64,000 nucleotides of DNA, taken from positions 43,513-107,512 of the forward strand of contig JADNYJ010000139.1 in the NCBI GenBank assembly GCA_015501075.1, given 5' to 3'. The notes beneath the pieces were generated by a model. That model searched no databases. It was not told the origin of the DNA and worked only from the letters and a program-made list of their open reading frames with translations. Numbering within the stretch: the stretch's first letter is position 1; the number at the start of each line of letters is the position of its first letter. Origin of the DNA: Gymnopilus junonius (lineage: Eukaryota; Basidiomycota; Agaricomycetes; Agaricales; Galerinaceae). This document shows positions 13,784 through 25,383 of the stretch, piece by piece. A program made the position numbers and the translations under genes.

Positions 13784-14594
13784 ATGTCAACTTCTGAACA
13801 GACCGTGAATGTCCACGATACAATCACCCAGGAAGAGCTTGTTTCGCGTCGATTTGCTCTTCCAGATGAACTTAAGCCACCTCGTAAGAACCAAATGCAT
13901 CTCCGAGTTCGAGTGAGTCCGATAATACTGGATTGTTCATCGTTGTTTCTCACTACCATTTCAAGCATGGTTATAAAGCCACGGAAAAGCTTTTTCCTAT
14001 GGATAATGTTCCTCTTGGTCTTCGAACTCTTCGAGCTGGAAGGTTCCTTCAGCCACCTATGGTTTGCTATGGCTGGGCGCCCAGCATTGAGCAGCTTGTG
14101 GACATTGCGGACAGCAAGGGTTTCCTTGGTGCAACAACACGGAACAAAGATGTAAGAGCGTTTTCCAGAATTAACCTAGGCGACACGCAACATCTTTTAC
14201 AACATGCCGTTCGAGATGACCTCGGGATAAGTACCATTATACCTGAAGTACGGACGATCCTTCCGAAAAGCAACAATTGTGAATTGGTCATATCTCTATG
14301 GACGATTGGAATGATGCATGGGATCGTCCACCCCAGGATGACGAGGCAAAATAGCGGCTATCTGGGATTGGAAGAGTCCCCAAAATGGTACCTGGACTAT
14401 CAAGAAGGGAAGTGGGCCTTCAGGACTTTACAAGTGAGAAACCATTGCTGGATGCTCTTCTGACTGTGCATTGATATAATAAATTCTATCTCAACAGGGC
14501 TTCCCGTCCTCGAGTCGCCCGAGAATATGGAATAATCACTTACAGGGGCGTCAATGAGGGCGGTTGTCCTCGTTGCAAAATTCAGCCCCTTTAG
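13784..14594 (+). pseudogene. Gene B, copy 1: frameshifted paralogue of B2
   Basis: Exons match B2 in position: 13784-13912 (43 codons, same length as B2), 13966-14433 and 14498-14594, with GT-AG introns in the same places. Residues align closely (EELVSRR.ALPD, GLRTLR.GRFLQPPM, ADSKGFLGA, INL.D.QHLL, PKWY.D..EGKW). In exon 2 a stretch of about 20 residues around 14290-14355 is out of frame. The original frame, with WND.WD as in B2, is visible one base over and ends at TAG, then the main frame resumes. The conserved C-terminal tail (GCPRCK) is also in a frame that the predicted exon 2-3 junction does not reach. I therefore call it a decaying copy; a shortened product remains possible. Confidence 0.65.
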
Positions 14595-17500
14595 GGTTTG
14601 ATTACCCAGTTTCGAAGACTGGAAGAAGCTGAGTGACAATCAGCGGAAGTGTGAAAAGCTGGAAGATATAATCCAAGTAACATCGCTAGAGGGAAGATAG
14701 CTGGGTAGTCATTGATGAAACATACTAAGCTGATGAAAATTGAGATACAGATTCACAAAAAATGTGCAGAGACAGAACGAGAAGGAGAAGAGTAAGGAAA
14801 GAAAGAAAACCTCGCGAGCCTGCTTGTTACACACCAAGCACATATGATGGAACACCCAAGCCCGAGCCAACACAAAGTGATTCAGATGTAACTGTGAGTG
14901 TCCTGAAAAGTATAGGTAACACACCAAAGTCAATTTGTTGCACTGACGAGGTACTTTGAGTGATGCGCCAGTGCCATGTAGAGGATGCTTGGGTGTGTCG
15001 AGATCGAAAACATAATAGGAAGAGCAAGAAAAAAGAACATGGAAAAAGATACTGGTGAGAATGATTTGAAGTCAAGGAAGGCATAGTGAAAGGAGGCCAA
15101 TGAAAGCAAGCCAACGGTGTGACTATTAGTGGATATCTGCACTGGTAGGGTGCGCAAAAGGGCAGGTGACAAGACGTACGATATCTTGATTTCTTTCACT
15201 CGAAGGATGAGGCAATTCTCGCATCTTGCAAGATGGAACGACTGACAGTGACACATTATACATTGTCTGTAAAGGGCCATCTCTGGAAATATTGCTCATC
15301 TCTGAGTGAAAGGGAAAATAAATATGACGGAAGGTTGTTGTAAGGGTCGAGACGACTTGGGGGAAGGGGAAAATGTTGGAATGGATGAAATACCGATGCA
15401 AAGCTTCGCAATGCGCCATGTTGAAGAAGCTCTGAAGGCGCATCATGATTAAATAATAAAAGAAAAACGAAATCCTTAGCATCCATTGCTTGAAGACGAT
15501 AGCTCAAGGCCCTGAATGGGCGACCAAAATTGACGCCCCAGAAATAAATCCGAGAACATAGAATCATACTGGTATAGCAAGTCCTTCCGACAACCAGGTA
15601 AATCAAACCTTGGCTGAAGAACGAGTTGCAAAGACAAGAGCATAACAAAAAGCTTCCCAGAATATATATAACGCCATATATGCATGTCCTTCAAAAGAAG
15701 GTGGGGTAAAGGGAACCAAGTCCCAAGAGGAAAAATGCATCGTCGAAAGAAAGGAGTGCGTAAAACGATGAAGCACCAATCTGAAGGTACAACAGACGGG
15801 ATGAAAAATATGATGCTGCCCTGTAAGACACCGGGGCCAATGATGCCGCCAAGGGGTATTGAAAAGAAAAGTAAAGAAGAAAAAATTAGAATAAGATATG
15901 GAAGCCGACTCACCCATCAGAGAAGCAATGTCAATCTATACCTGGAAAATAAGGGATGGATGTCAAAAGCTAGCATCAACAATAGAAGACGGTGAACACA
16001 AAACCAGAAGTGCTGAATCTGAGGCGAGAAACCAAAACCCTAAGAAATTAAGGAAGAGATTTAGAACTGATACGGTCCTTGCAGACTGGTCAGTAGGACG
16101 ATAGGACGACATTAAATGGCAGAGAAAATAAAATGTAATGCAACTGCAGCTCGACGACGTTAATGCCAGTTAAAAGAAGAAGTTCCGCCAGCGAAAAAGG
16201 TATCAACAATGAAAGTGAGTGCATGAGTGTAAAAATGCTAGGGGAGCGAGGGACGACAGACGCCAGGAGGAAGGTCCAACGTAAACGTCATAAAAGGGGC
16301 CTGATATACGTTGGGTGACTCTCGCATGCCTGCATGGAAGAGAGCTCTATCTATCAGCACACATGCACAGAAAAGAGAAGCAAGAAGGACGTACAAAGAA
16401 GACCCCATCATGCTTCGACTTCAAACCCCATTCCAATGCGTTCGTGCCTCCACTTCGTCTCAAAGTAGATAGATAATGGCAGTTCCTGGGGTGCAGCGTA
16501 GATCCTCGGTTTAAAACTTCTTTCCGAGGCAGGGCTCTGTTCAACTCATCAAGACTCGAGAACAAAGAGGTGGTCGGGGATAAATCGCTGACACGTCGCA
16601 AATGCATCCACATTGAAAGTTTGAGAGTCGTCAATGGCCAGCGGCATGCGAATCAACATAAGAGTTGCGTAGCGAACTTGGAATTATAGGAGTAAAGGGA
16701 ACATTTGAGACGCTAGGCGGATGGCGGCCATAATTTCAGGAAGAGGGGTAATGTTGTCCGGAACGGTCCGATGCTGCTGACAGAGTCAGATCCGAGGTCG
16801 GCCGATAGAAAGTTCGACCTCCGACCACAACCGTCCATCTGCCACCTCCTCCACCACTGACCAGGACATCCACTGCCTAACTTACTCTAGGCACAAGGTC
16901 CGCCGCTGTACGCCCTCCCATCGTTCAAAGAATCATTCACCTTCAAAAGCTTCAACTGTCACTCGAGCTAAATCCAGCGCAACGGATCTATGTCTAGTTA
17001 TAAAGCTCTGATTGGAAACTGGACATCGCCTGAGACCCCTTGGACAGTACTGCCTTGTTGTGTCCTTTAGTTTTCTGCTTTACATACTCCCAAAGATCTA
17101 CGAGACCTTTTCTTACTCCGCCTTGCTATATTTCACAGACTCCTTTCTGCCGAAACGTAGATTGACACCGCTGCAGAGTTACTACTGCTCTACTGTCTCT
17201 TCGGTTTTATTCCTTCAACTGTATCTTTCTCATCTATCACGTTTTTCTCTTCCTCTGATAACCTCTCCGGTCATCGAAATTTCAGTGAAAACCTCCAAGT
17301 TGAGACACCTCTATATCTTCAACTCGCCCCTATAATTGACATGTCCTTGTGTTTAAACTCTCCCACTATTCCAGATACTATTAGGATTGTCGAACGTAAG
17401 TATTATGTTAATTTTCTCGAATCTCCTTACTATATACCTAGAAACCCGTACCGTCCCTGTCCCGACTCCGAATATAACCATTCCTGCTCGCACTTGACTT

Positions 17501-18170
17501 GTCACCTTCACTTTCTTATCCTCAAATTCACTTATCTCTGCATAACTCATGCTCTCTTGCAGGCCAAGGAAAGATATGTATTGAGGGACCTATTATATTT
17601 CTTTGGGCTATTCGTACTTGATGCATAATTCCATCATGGTGCATCAGCCGAAGTCGGTAACTGGTTCACTTTGTTTACTTATGTGACTACCCTAGTACCA
17701 CTCTTTCTTCTAGGATCAGGACGAAGAGTCCAAATTGGCTGTGGGTATTTCACCTACAATGCTTGAGCTTGCATGTGGTAAGTGCTTCGTTACGCCTTTG
17801 GGACTGTTTATCTGAGACGTGGGTGCCAACATTTTCTGATATTAGTCTCGTCTCAACCATTGTGGATGATTTACTGTCTTCTCTAGGTTTTCTATTTTTT
17901 ACTTTTCGTTGGGTTTTTTTCCACTTCTTCGCGTTAGAGCCTTCTGAACTTGGCAATCCACTCGATTTCAAAGGAATATATCATTACTAATGCTAATTTG
18001 CTTCAGAACGGAATTGTACACTTGAAACTATGATCCCTATATTTTGTTGCATAAAGAATATGTTCTAATACAATCTTCTTACAACTTCATTGAAGTTTCT
18101 CGGTCTATGCTGCTTCTCATTGACGACGTGTCCCTTTCGTAATTTCACCCCCTACTACTGCTGCTGTTCC
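14595..18170. other. Intergenic, no gene recognised
   Basis: AT-rich and pyrimidine-rich stretches with scattered short frames on both strands and no motif I know. It separates the two copies of the A/B gene pair, so its extent helps define the duplication unit (about 5.8 kb between B starts). Confidence 0.5.
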
Positions 18171-18992
18171 TTAACAGTTTGGCCATAATTTGCGACCCAA
18201 AGCATACATATCTGCATATATCGCATAGAGAATAGGGTTTAAGACCTCCTTCTCCCTATTGTTGAATACAAACTGGGGCTCATTGTTCTGGGTGTATTTC
18301 ACAGGAGAGATAGAAATAACCTAAATGCCATCAGGATTGACAACTCGAGTAACGTGATATGGGTGAAAGTACGAGCCAGCAATTGCAAACGAGTAAAATT
18401 CTTCCAAGTCAACCGAATCTTGAAATATCTTTTCTGCCTGCTCCATCGCTTGCGCCATAATTGATTCAAGGCGTTTCTTGGAGGTCTAAGGTGTTTCATA
18501 CTCTTCAAGCAGAATGTAGATACATTTAATCTCTGCAGATGACACTGTTTGCAAAGCGGTGCAGCCTGGCATGTAGAAAAACATGTTGAAGTCTGGTATC
18601 TTGCCTTGGACAGTTTCTTTAGACTCCGGGAGGTTGCTGATCTCACTGCTACTGATGCTTTCAAGGCTGTTTTCCTCTTCGTAATCTATAACCATTTCAT
18701 CTGCATGAATACTTCTACTACGAGTTTGCACATCCTCGTCTTCGATCTGTCAGCTCATTTTTTGGAAGAAAAAATACATACTCCTTACCTCTTGTCACTT
18801 CAACAGGAGGACGAACCCATTTAGAATATTGCCTCTGGCTAGTGACAGAAATTTCTGCCTTTGAGTATTCATTTCTGTGGTGATCATGCAGAAAACTGAT
18901 GCCCAAAAATGGTACCAAGGATGTTCCCAGTCTCTATAAGCAACAGTTTCAGAATGTATGAATCTTAAGTGATCCATGGTGATGTAATGCAT
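18171..18992 (-). pseudogene. Gene A, copy 2: full-length frame with three in-frame stops
   Basis: Three exons join in a consistent frame: 18992-18916, 18874-18789 and 18739-18171, with GT-AG introns, for 243 residues. The N-terminal region contains SQRQYSKWVRPPVEV. A Ser/Glu-rich acidic middle (EEENSLESISSSE) follows, then a C-terminal block shared with copy 1 (FYSFAIAGSYF, LGRKLWPN). Stops interrupt it at the exon 1-2 junction (split codon TG|A), at 18486-18488 (TAG) and at 18321-18323 (TAG). No frameshift is needed, so decay looks recent. It lies head-to-head with B2, about 590 nt apart. I do not recognise the family. The 5' end is inferred from splice sites and is less certain than the C-terminal exon. 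Confidence 0.6.
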
Positions 18993-19585
18993 GGTGGGCA
19001 GGAGGCAATGTGTTTTGAATGCAAAAGTGATTTTCGAGGAGATACAGAATTATGGAAACCAGTCATCCCTTATACATAATTTGCAAGGCTGGTTTTCTCA
19101 CCCTTCTTTCATTATCAGCGGTGTATGCAATTGGCATTAGAATTAGGATTCTAGTGAGAAGTCCGCTTCTATAAAGTATTACCAAAAGTTAACCTTACAG
19201 ATATGCCTTTTGGATCTAGGGATGCGATCTTGTTTAAGAAATGACTGGCCAAAATGTCTAAACCCAAATTTGATTATGACATCGATTAGGCACTAATCCG
19301 ACAATGGGAAGTTACAGATATAGTCGGGATGCTTATTATGGACACCGTGACTCGGAGCGCACCAAGCTGCAGGCATATAACAGGTCAAGAAGTTCTGAGA
19401 ATGATTCCGATCACAATATGTGCTTGCCAAATCGGATTATGAGTTACCATTATAGTCTATTTATTACCGACATACAGCATGGGGCGACCTTTAAATGTGT
19501 GACCGGTGATAGCCATTATCCACAATCAGCCGAGGTATAAATTCGATCCCACTTCGACTCGAAATTCCATCATTCTACTGCCTCG
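18993..19585. promoter_or_regulatory. Divergent promoter region between A2 and B2
   Basis: This about 590-nt gap separates the start of A2 (minus) from the start of B2 (plus). TATAAA at 19536-19541 lies 50 nt upstream of the B2 ATG. An upstream GACCGGTGATAGCC block at about 19501 has a clear counterpart before B1. No TATA box is obvious for A2. Confidence 0.5.
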
Positions 19586-20433
19586 ATGTCGACCCCACAA
19601 CAGACACCAGCAGTTCAGAATAGCATGACATACGAAGAACTTGTTTCACGAAGACTAGCTCTACCTGATGTTCTGAAGCCACCTCCTAGAAACCAAATGC
19701 GTCTGCGTGTTCGAGTGCGTATTCTTTCCGGGTTAATTAATTGATTGGTCACGGTGTTCATGTCATCTGTATGAAGCATGGTTTCCAAGCTGTAAATCAA
19801 GTCCTGCCTGCAGCTAGAGTCCCATCCGGTCTTCGGACCTTGCGTATAGGAAGATTTCTCCAACCGCCCATGCTTTGTTATGGCTGGACTGTGAACGTCG
19901 AGCAACTCGTGAACATTGCTGACAGTAAAGGTTTTCTCGGTGCGCAAACACTGGACAAGAGCGTTAAAGCTAGTGCCAGAATCAACTTAAGCGACTCTCA
20001 GCATCTCTTACACCACGTCATCAGAGACAACCTCGGAATAGATTATATCACCCCCGAAATCAGATTTGTTGCTCCCAAGGTCGGTGATCAGGAATGTATC
20101 CTGTGTTTCTCCACCAGCTGGAACGATGTATGGGATACGGAGGATGAGAATCCACCACCCGAAGCTGTGCTGAAGATCATGGAATATTTAGGATTCCAAG
20201 ATGCGCCGAAGTGGTACATGGATTTGGAAGAAGGCAAATGGGACTTCAGAACCTTTAGAAGTGTGTATTAAAATTTCTTCCAGTGTATGAACACTTCCTG
20301 CCTCGCTTAAACTTATTTAATCAAACCATCAGGTATTCCAGTTCATCGTCACTGGGATTGGAAGTATGGTACGATCCGTTATGAGGGAGTTAATGAGGAG
20401 GGTTGTCCTCGTTGTAAAGTTCGACCACTTTGA
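19586..20433 (+). CDS. Gene B, copy 2: intact 237-aa protein of unknown family
   Basis: Three exons, 19586-19714, 19777-20260 and 20333-20433, join in frame to 237 codons plus TGA. The exon 1-2 junction matches B1. The last intron (20261-20332) has a GTGTGT donor and CAG acceptor. The protein is soluble-looking, with no signal peptide or membrane segment. Blocks conserved with B1 include GLRTLRIGRFLQPPM, ADSKGFLGA, ARINL and PKWYMDLEEGKW. It ends in a CxxC element (GCPRCKVRPL), which might bind a metal (inference). The ATG was chosen because it aligns with the B1 start and sits 50 nt after a TATA box. It is the only open member of the duplicated A/B set. Function unknown; I would not assign an enzyme class. 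Confidence 0.7.
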
Positions 20434-22225
20434 CTTGGTGTCCTGTTGGTGCATTTCACACCCTGCTTATGAAAATATTTGTACCGCGATATATCCATGT
20501 AAACCACCTTTTTTAATTGAGCTCTGAAATCCAATCCGGACAGCACAAGGAACCGAGCATATATATAAGAATGGGAGTGAAATCTAGCTTTCAATTTTGA
20601 GCAATAAAAAGTCAACATGAACTTGGCATAATTATACAATGGCAGTAAAATAGTTGTTGCTCCAGCAATAACATAAATCTCCTTTGACCTCCGAATCAAA
20701 TCAAGCTTATGATCCAAACACGAAATATCGAGGGTAAAACCTGCCTCCAAAACACGAAGAAAGCCCGCCATAGGTTCCTTTTCGATTACATGATTAATAG
20801 GACACGGCAAGACGAAACGAGCGCTGCTCAAAGGCCGTCTCCAAGCATTCCCCAGCTCCGAAGGAGGATAAAAGATCGGTGCAATAGAATTCAGTCGATC
20901 TCCCATGGCGCTTGAATTTCGAGAGTGCGCAGGTGAGCCAGGAAACCAGGTTCCCCATGCCGACTTTTGTTCAGAATATTAGTGTCGGAAATTTTAGCCA
21001 GAAATTCTGTAATGCAGAAGTCAGCGTCTGCCGCTGGACAAATTTTAAGGCGTTCCAGGTACGGCGTATCTGATAACAAATTATACATATCGCCGTCGGA
21101 GAAGTCGCTTGAAATGACCAATAATTCTTTCAATTGGAAGGAAGAGTGCTGGGCCAGCAAATGGAGCTCAATGATTGGTAGATATTTCGAGTCCATATCA
21201 ATCTCGAGTTTCTGCAGCGCTGGAAGAGTAAGGGCTCCCAGCAGCTGCTTAATGGCCTCAGGATAACGTGGCTTCAGCTTTAGATCTTGAAGATGCGGGT
21301 GAGTGATGACGAAGTCCAATGACTGCTCTTCCAAGTCCCAGATATCCCGAAGATTACAGCGTTCTAGCATTACCGCATGTTGAAACAACCTGACACATTC
21401 ACTCGCTAGAATTGTTTCTACATCCACAAACGTCACGCGGTTCCATGAAATCCAGATCGAGCTGAGATGTAGAATGCCATCGATATAAACATTCGTAGGC
21501 TCAGGACGGAGAGCACGGATCGGTATATCTCCCTTTTGCTCAGGTAGGCGGAAGCCAGAGTGAATCCTCAAATCACGGAGGATGAAATACTGGTTTTCCA
21601 AGTTCCCTCGGAACATATTGACCAGAGGCGCAGGGACGAACAGTTCCAGCACCTCCCAACGCGCCGAGTACTTATTGATCAAATCCACAATTTCCCAGCG
21701 GGGTATGGTTCGCCTGAGCCCACGCGTGTATACGTGAATCGACAGTGGAAGCCCACCTGAGCGATTCAGCCATTCGGAAATTAAAGAGAACTCGCTCTCT
21801 TTCCCAGAATCAAGTACAACATCAATATATGTCCAAAGCTGCGGGATCGACCATGCGATATCCCTCCAGCCTCGACATACAGCTCCCAGAAGTAATGGAG
21901 CCATGGTAGTGTTCCTAGGTTGCTCCTTTCGACTATCAGCAGAGACAGGCATTTCCGGGAGGTAGAATTTGAAGATGATGGAAGCCACTTCAGGCGGAAC
22001 TTGGAGAATGACGGGGTTATGCATTTTGTTCATCTCCGTGCGCAGTTGACGGTGCTGTTCTATAAGGTGAGAGAATATGAAGACGTCTTGAGCTTGAGCG
22101 ATTTTCAATTCCAGGTGCTGCATTGTCAAGCATATGTGGCAGGGGTGGCCGTCGGCGAGTTGGCATTGGCGAGATGGTTTGTGCAGAGTAGGACCTTCAG
22201 TCCGGCTGGAGGAAAAGTACGTCAT
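20379..22225 (-). pseudogene. F-box protein, copy 1, single-base frameshift near the C-terminus
   Basis: The frame opens at ATG 22225 and runs 444 codons to a TGA at 20891-20893. Residues about 20-32 hold Cys/His (CQLADGHPCHIC). An F-box-like segment covers about 70-90 (PVILQVPPEVASIIFKF), followed by the usual VCRGWRDIAWSIPQLWTYI and a Leu-rich repeat-like tail. The paralogue at 25384-26997 reads PWEIEWNLIAPIFYP; here PWEID is followed by TGA because one G is missing, and the next frame continues with the homologous NSIAPIFYPPSELGN for about 90 residues. So a one-base deletion truncates the protein, unless it is a sequence error. F-box proteins recruit substrates to SCF ubiquitin ligases. 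The second-frame tail runs into sequence antisense to the last exon of B2. Confidence 0.75.
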
Positions 22226-25200
22226 CGATTTTGAATACAAACGGGAGGCACTGATGGAGATGAAAGAGAGGTGAAAATACGTTTGCGATCGGGAGAAACA
22301 GAGGGAAGGCAGAGGCCATCTACATATTTATACGATCAGGAACAATAGCCGAGGTCTGTTTGCGGGCCATGAAGCCATGACAATCAAGATTATTGATAAC
22401 TAGAATGTGGCCCTGCACTGCTTTAGCTAAAGAGGCCCCAGCGTAAACAAACGAAAAAATAGCATTGGAATGCAGATGACCGAAGGCCAACAAATGGGCA
22501 AACAATGGAGCCGCCGTTGAATATGCCAAAATCAAATTACCCCATAAAAATATAATTCAGGGGACCAGCGAAAGTAGCGAACCAAAATGCATGCGAAAGC
22601 CATATCATAATCCAGAGAGAGCGTCATAGGCACATTTTGTAGAAGGGCAAAAGGTGCAAAATCGATAAGAATGAAATCTTCGTATGAAAGCACTTGACGC
22701 AACCAGAAGACCAGGTCTTGAAAGAGGCCTAGGAATATCCAGTGACAAAAGAGCACCGAAGAATGTAGCTCGTGATGACAAGCTCTAGAATTATTGTGCT
22801 GACCTGGGATCTGGTCAAAGCGAGCAATCAAAGCAAATTATTTCATTCACATGATAAAACAAGGACATAGAGCCGAAGAGAGACAACACAGGAAAGGAAA
22901 TCAGTGGGAACAAGGAAGACACTGGATCCAGAGCACAAAAGTCACAGGATGACAAAAAATAGTCTAGGATACAGAAAAATGCATACTATGCGGGTTCCTT
23001 ACAATTGGTGAAACAAAGCGAACTGGAGTACTCTATCTCGTCGCTCATTACAGTATGGACGCTTTCGAAACAGCAGATTGGGAGGGAGCACAGTGTCCAG
23101 CGTGTGAGAAATGGAATGCAGCGTAGATGGCCACCGGCAATGCCATAGTCACATTTCATGTAACCAACAACATTCAGGGAAAAGTTCAGGACAGGAGCTG
23201 GTCGCATTCATGTAACCAACAATATGCGGTAATTCAGGACAGGAGCCGGTCGCCGTTTAGAACCCTCTAAGTCTGGATGTCGCTGCGAGTTTCATCAGTC
23301 GATTGAACAGAGGAGAAAAAAAGGAAACATACAAATCAAGCTTGTTCAAATCCCATTTCTTCCTCTCTTTCAAACTAGAAGCCATTATCGTTCCACGTAC
23401 AGTCCTAAGGAAGCAGGGTGCCTTCCTTGGTATATTTTCTCCTCTGCCAGAAGGTGGAGCATGGTGACGTGTCGCTGGTGTGCTCCGAGCCCCGTTGAGT
23501 TCCAATCAACGAAATGACAGCCTGAAGTGGAGAGAGCAGGACAGAACAAGAGGTTACCAGCCCGAAAGTCGAGTTCGAAGAACTTCCAGGCGCAGCAGAA
23601 GGGCGTTGACGATGGTGAAAAGGAAGGTCGAGCACTGCCCGATCACGTCCACTAAGTCGAATCCGCTGCGGCCGAAATAACGAGTGCCACCAAGTTCCCA
23701 GAAGAGCGTCCTGGTTGGGACTTTGAATATTTGCACTGCCACGGGACAAGAAAAGCTAAGTCGGCCCCTCGCGACTCCTCTATGTGCCAAGATACCTTTC
23801 GAGTTATAGACCTGGGGCCTGTGAGCCCCTTGTGTTCTTTTGATAACGTAAAATCGCTTTCCCATAGCTCAAATACGTAGCGATATATTTGCTTCTCGAT
23901 TTCCGAATCAGAAGGGACTGTCTATAGTAGAACGCAATCCACCAACTCGATCCCATGTACTACATCTGTCATCTGTCCCAGCCCAAGTTGCATAGCAAGA
24001 CAGACATAGGGTCATGTTTCCAAAAACATGTCTGATTATCGATTTCGACCTGGCCACCGAGATTTGACATTCCATTTATTGAAGCACAAAACATGCCAGA
24101 TGATATTGTCTCGGGAAAGGCGTATGGGGACGATAGTCGTGTTGGAGGACAGTGGAGGATTCAAGGAAGGGGGAAAAGCAAGCTCCGAATTTGTCACTAT
24201 TTGGCCAAGGCTTCCAGAATCAACGGTCCAGATTCTCCGCTCACCGATCCCTCACGCCTCAGACGTAGGCGTTTCATTTCTTCACCTCTTCTTGGTCGGA
24301 ATTGCCCAGATCCTCCTTGTTTCTTGGTGTCTTTCTGGTCGACATGGTGCGATATCGAGGTCACAGCGATTGTCCGCGACTGGCTGCTGATTCTCATTCT
24401 CAGGGCCTTTCTTTCTGCTACTTTCTGATGATCTGCCCTTGCCCACTTCTCTATTTGAGCGCTGTCATCTGCTGTGTGCTTTCCGATATCGACTTCTGAT
24501 ACAGCTTTTTGATCCATCACCTATGCCCAACTGGTTCATATGTCACTATAAAGGCCCAGCACAAGTGTTTCGTGCGTCATGGTTTCATCTTCCCTGGATC
24601 TTTTGATTGTTGCTGACTATTCTCTCTCCACGCTCTAGTTATTTTTATAGGGTTATGAATCAATACATGATAGTTCTCGCATTGCCTTGTATTGCATTCG
24701 TCATCCCCTATGCATAACCCTGGCATAACACAGCTTCTTGTTATATGTTCCTCGCCTCTCCATCATCTTCTCTTCCAATTTCCCATGCAGAGCATTACAG
24801 CTATTACTTTAAGCTTCGTAACAGCACTGAAGTTCTGAATCTCCGCGACGTTACCGACTGAATTATGAAATTTGCTATATCTTGCATGGGATCGGGTAGA
24901 TGTTCAGCGCATAAATGTCCTCACCCCTAGTAGCGGATATGCTTTACTTCACTTTAGTTTACTTTTTACCACTCACCACCTCATTTACATTTCACTGCTT
25001 GGGATACGATCTATGAGACTATGACTTAGAGTACACCATCGTCGCTATCTGGATTCTTTGTGATCTATCATCACATCTAGGGCCTTCACCGAAACCACAC
25101 CGCGCCTTACACCACCACTTCTCGGTGGCATAGCTCGGATTGTAGAAGTAATGAGATATGACGTGGGCCCTGTATTGCATGGCTACGTGGTGTCTTCCAA

Positions 25201-25383
25201 ATCAACTTCGATCGATAAAATCTCCATTCCGTGCAGTACCCAAAAAACGACTTGTGTCTATAACTTCGGATTTATTCCTTGAAACGTCGATCGTAAGGAC
25301 GAAATTCTCTATGGACCATAAACCCAATGGTGGAGGAGCAATTTATCTGTTGCTGTTCACGCCGTTTCTCTGCTCCATATATC
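22226..25383. other. Intergenic between tandem F-box copies
   Basis: No gene recognised. Frames at 23.2-24.5 kb overlap on both strands and carry no motif. It contains the small tandem repeat at 23155-23254. Confidence 0.5.
23155..23254. repeat. 52-bp direct repeat, two copies
   Basis: Both copies start with TTCATGTAACCAACAA and end with TTCAGGACAGGAGC.GGTCGC; they sit directly next to each other and differ by a few substitutions and a short gap. Confidence 0.75.

Noticed and set aside
23257..24520. Overlapping frames as small genes
   Set aside because: Mutually overlapping on both strands, no motif, no start or splice consistency.
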